DNA from: Candidatus Zhuqueibacterota bacterium
GTDB taxonomy: Bacteria; Zhuqueibacterota; Zhuqueibacteria; Thermofontimicrobiales; Sulfurfontimicrobiaceae
Reading direction: 5' to 3'
Length of the DNA: 64,000 nucleotides
NCBI GenBank assembly: GCA_016927835.1
Contig: JAFGMA010000399.1
Location: forward strand, 1-64,000
This document shows, piece by piece, positions 62,201-64,000 of the stretch (positions within the stretch are counted from its first letter, which is position 1; every line of letters begins with the position of its first letter). Both the position numbers and the translations under genes were made by a program. The notes under the pieces are model-generated. The model saw nothing but the letters and a program-made list of their open reading frames with translations. It was not told the DNA's origin and made no database searches.

Positions 62201-64000
62201 CCGACACCATTATTATTATTATCAGTGACCTGAACTTTGAATGGCTGAGGAAGCACAGCGCCTACGGTACCATTTATGGTTTCATTGCTGATTCTCCGCA
62301 ATTTTGTGGCGGAGCTTGCCATGCCCGATGCATAGACAATATAAGGTGAATCTACAAGATGGTTGGCAGTGTAAGTTGAAGCAACCTGCAGCTCGTTATT
62401 ATAATCTCCTTTTTCATTTCCGATTGACCAGTACACCTGGACAAATCCATCAGGATCGGTATATTGATCTGTTGTCGTTACAACATTGTTGATTTTGCCC
62501 CCGCCTTTCATCACTGTAAAAACAACTTTATGTTGATTAATGGGATTCAGGGCAAAGTCGGTCACGCGCGCTCGAATAGGCAATTCCAATTGACCGCCGA
62601 CGACTGCCATCTGGCTATCGCCCTGCACAATATGCAAAACAGACGCCGAACCCAGTTCTGCTGATGCCCAAAATTTAAGAGGTGAAAATGTCAGGTGATT
62701 GCCATTAAAAAGGGCATGCGCTTCGATAATATTGTTTTTCAAGCCCGGTTGCGGACCTAGCGTCCATTGAACGGCAGCATGACCCGCCGTATTCGTCAAT
62801 AGCGAAATTTCATCCACACCGTTTACTTTGCCGCCGCCTTCGAATATCAAAAACTTGACCTGAAAATTGCGCAATCCGACTCCCTGGTCATCGGTAACCA
62901 GCACTTTCACCGAATCCGCGAGAGGTAATCCGGCTGTCCCGCTTTCATTCTTTTCACTCACACGCCTGATTTGCGTTGCCGGATGAGCCGTTGCGGTAAA
63001 TGTTTGGGGATTCCCCTTCAACGCCACGCCATGACGGTATCCATTTACTTCGATGCGATTGACTTCGCCCGGGGTGTCGCCCAGTGTGAAGATAACCTGG
63101 GAGAGACCCTGGTCATTCGATGTAACCGAGGTATCAGTTGCTCCGTTGAAGGTACCACTTCCTTGCTTGACGGTAAACAGGACTTCTTCATGACCGGGCA
63201 CAGGATTTCCATAATTATCGGTGACCTTGATACTTAAAGGAACCGAAAGCTGATATCCTGCTGATCCCTTTTGATTGTTTCCGGCATAAATCGCAATTTT
63301 GTCAACCAGACCCGGCGTAGCCTCAAATTGAACCGGAGAGTTGACGAGTGGATCGGCGCTGCCAGTTGTTGCGCTTACCTCGGCGATGTTCTTGATTTCA
63401 GAATCGGTGCCCAGGGTGAGCGTTGCGCCAGCCAAGCCGTTTCCATCGGTATAAACCTGTGTGGAAACCTGACCATCAAAATTGCCTCCGCCCTGCTTCA
63501 CTTGAAATGTGACCTTATGTCCGGCAACGCCATTGCCATATTCATCGCCAATTTTGACGACAAACGGATTCGCTAACCGGCTATTTGCAGCTCCGGTTTG
63601 TCCGTTTCCCGAATACCGCGAAATGTCGTACGCAGTCGCCGGTGTTGCTCTGGCAATAAACTCATAAGGCGAATTCTCAAGCGGTTGACCGGATCGAAAA
63701 GCGCGGGCTTCTACCCGATTTGTATCGGCGACGGTACCCAAATCCAGGCTAATACGCGCCAATCCGTCGGAACCGGTTGTGATTGTTTGCGTTGTGGTTC
63801 CATAAGAAGTGAATTTGCTCCCGCCAGGTCCTTGCGTGATTACAAACTGAACGCTATGATTTTTAATTGCATTGCCGAAATCATCTTCAATTTTTACTTT
63901 GAGCTGTGTTCCGAGTGTTGTAGTTACTTCACCACTTTGGTTTTTACCGGAGACGTAAACCATTTTAGACGCAATATGCGACGTAGCGGTAAAGGTAAAT
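59275..64000 (-). CDS. Giant Big_1-repeat surface protein with sorting domain, 5' end beyond the window
   Basis: About 1574 residues are visible and the reading frame stays open to the right edge (the last 12 codons read FTFTATSHIASK), so the true start is outside the window. The visible part holds about ten invasin-type Big_1 Ig-like repeats of about 100-105 residues. Each opens with a motif such as SGNGQTGAAN, VGGNQTGNVG or SGDNQTGTAG and then D--GN-V-G--V-F-V--G-G. Two further Ig/cadherin-like domains follow (PEIGDFSIEEGQYLEFTV, NRKPVLEALYP), then an Fn3-like domain (about 1395-1480) and a sorting module (NYPNPFNPRTKIQYQL). It is a likely long surface fibre or adhesin. Confidence 0.85.
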   Translation of the reverse strand, partial: FTFTATSHIASKMVYVSGKNQSGEVTTTLGTQLKVKIEDDFGNAIKNHSVQFVITQGPGGSKFTSYGTTTQTITTGSDGLARISLDLGTVADTNRVEARAFRSGQPLENSPYEFIARATPATAYDISRYSGNGQTGAANSRLANPFVVKIGDEYGNGVAGHKVTFQVKQGGGNFDGQVSTQVYTDGNGLAGATLTLGTDSEIKNIAEVSATTGSADPLVNSPVQFEATPGLVDKIAIYAGNNQKGSAGYQLSVPLSIKVTDNYGNPVPGHEEVLFTVKQGSGTFNGATDTSVTSNDQGLSQVIFTLGDTPGEVNRIEVNGYRHGVALKGNPQTFTATAHPATQIRRVSEKNESGTAGLPLADSVKVLVTDDQGVGLRNFQVKFLIFEGGGKVNGVDEISLLTNTAGHAAVQWTLGPQPGLKNNIIEAHALFNGNHLTFSPLKFWASAELGSASVLHIVQGDSQMAVVGGQLELPIRARVTDFALNPINQHKVVFTVMKGGGKINNVVTTTDQYTDPDGFVQVYWSIGNEKGDYNNELQVASTYTANHLVDSPYIVYASGMASSATKLRRISNETINGTVGAVLPQPFKVQVTDNNNNGVGGLTVTFEVTTGGGTLDGDTDTMVVKTSGEDGYAQVYLTVGPENGVLNTVKATASNGSVALQNTPMYFYSTGQTGPLSLEASTITFEPNFPAVGTEATIIIKTTDAFGNPISDKYVTIGTADEGILTQPTLATGSDGRTTGKIRANKSGEKHITAFITGVGEFANEGIVTFISLLGTKILSTVGGNQTGNVGAVLPEPLGIRVGDKFDNPVQGHEVTFAGDGQPDGSAIYELQPVETDANGWAYSHLILKQTVGQNSASTVAKDIGTRTYTATGREAVAADISKHSGDNQTGTAGVGLPEPFVVKVVDSNGWAVWNEPVKFSVEIGDGSFQGHKIRTVYSDRLGHASVRFTPDNKIGLNIVRAEALGKGITFTSTGETGEVKKLLYVRGNLAEGPVYGSPSSSNNMVVQTTDIYNNLVPGVEVLFKIISGDATILEAQPYITNQNGHALGTVKFGGTIGEVIVEVSSQGLINSPMLFKLYATSQSAKTMEIASGNGQQGTKGRLLPFPFEVKAVDQYGNPVKNVSFTWVVMSGSGKWPDGSTTITTKSDESGIARNWFKLGSVLGSNSAIVINQNLQNSPLEFTAEAVSNNFPLIQPEIGDFSIEEGQYLEFTVNAVDDDNDVIEYGSRASTIPPGARFDSLGTRKFTWTPTYQQAGNYKVWFLVKDSKGGIGAEEVTIEAANLNRKPVLEALYPTVTDISGDLLTGDPLQFSVTVSDPDQEPLIYDWVLRPHASSSFDSLLVCSEREYTFMPQEYRQGNYTISVTVTDTYDKLRHEWIIHNKTLVELGNFSAEIIENGHVKLTWETSFEKNNYGFHVLRSSLEDDGYSQINSSVIGATEDMRYEFVDHSVQAGRTYYYKLEDVDFSGRKTAHHSIKVFIERPTSFAVTQNYPNPFNPRTKIQYQLPEASDVRLVIFNLLGQKVCTLVSRHQQAGYHTVVWDGKDEYGMNVASGIYIYIIQAGEFRATKRMVLLK

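Noticed and set aside
44398-64000. A cellulosome
   Set aside because: Cohesin- and dockerin-like domains are present, but no cellulase, scaffoldin with serial cohesins or cellulose-binding module was recognised.
1-64000. CRISPR arrays, tRNA or rRNA genes, prophage or transposase genes
   Set aside because: I scanned the intergenic stretches and saw no regularly spaced repeats, tRNA T-arm patterns, rRNA sequence or transposase frames. Weak or split elements could still be missed by eye.

Overview
The window looks like a chromosomal segment of a Gram-negative bacterium of the Fibrobacteres-Chlorobi-Bacteroidetes (FCB) side of the tree, most likely a KSB1- or Calditrichota-like lineage. The evidence is indirect: six large exported proteins end in the NYPNPFNP-type sorting module typical of type IX secretion cargo, there is a PorV/UPF0164-type barrel, a BamA-TamB pair, and a tiny basic COX24-like protein of a kind seen in Bacteroidetes relatives. 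No rRNA, tRNA, CRISPR array or intact transposase gene was seen, so the taxonomic call is an inference.

Layout. Positions 1-11312, all on the minus strand, carry housekeeping genes: a PorV-like barrel, mutS, and the series xseA-xseB-dxs-nadK preceded by a cytoplasmic hybrid histidine kinase. Positions 11695-14268 (minus) hold sppA, an FmdB-type zinc ribbon, an HU protein, a methyltransferase and a 31-residue COX24-like gene. Then come an exported M1 peptidase, a NudK-like Nudix hydrolase, a cation diffusion facilitator, a lipoprotein, a ROK kinase and a RluA-type pseudouridine synthase. Positions 22870-28159 (minus) hold a CxxCH lipoprotein, a YjbH-like barrel and uvrA.

Positions 28514-37562 (plus) hold a receiver-PATAN regulator, a GYF-MinD fusion, a short TamB with a BamA-family partner, and a CLC transporter with CBS and RCK_C domains. 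Positions 38085-43733 hold small unusual proteins (zinc ribbon plus Tudor-like domain, a two-helix membrane peptide, a coiled-coil protein, a degenerate ferritin-like protein) and a long-chain acyl-CoA synthetase closed by a clear terminator.

The right third (44398-64000, all minus) is a surface-protein region: a multi-domain adhesin-like protein, two paralogous seven-repeat FG-GAP propellers, an SGNH hydrolase and a giant Big_1-repeat protein that runs off the right edge. Three of these share a C-terminal cassette of dockerin-like, cohesin-like and sorting modules. Embedded among them is a carbamoyltransferase-SxtJ-DUF5989 operon whose last gene is only 52 codons.

The intergenic DNA carries at least four families of non-coding inverted-repeat elements, including a roughly 90-bp MITE-like element present three times. 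Several well-formed sigma70-type promoters and one good sigma54-type promoter are visible.
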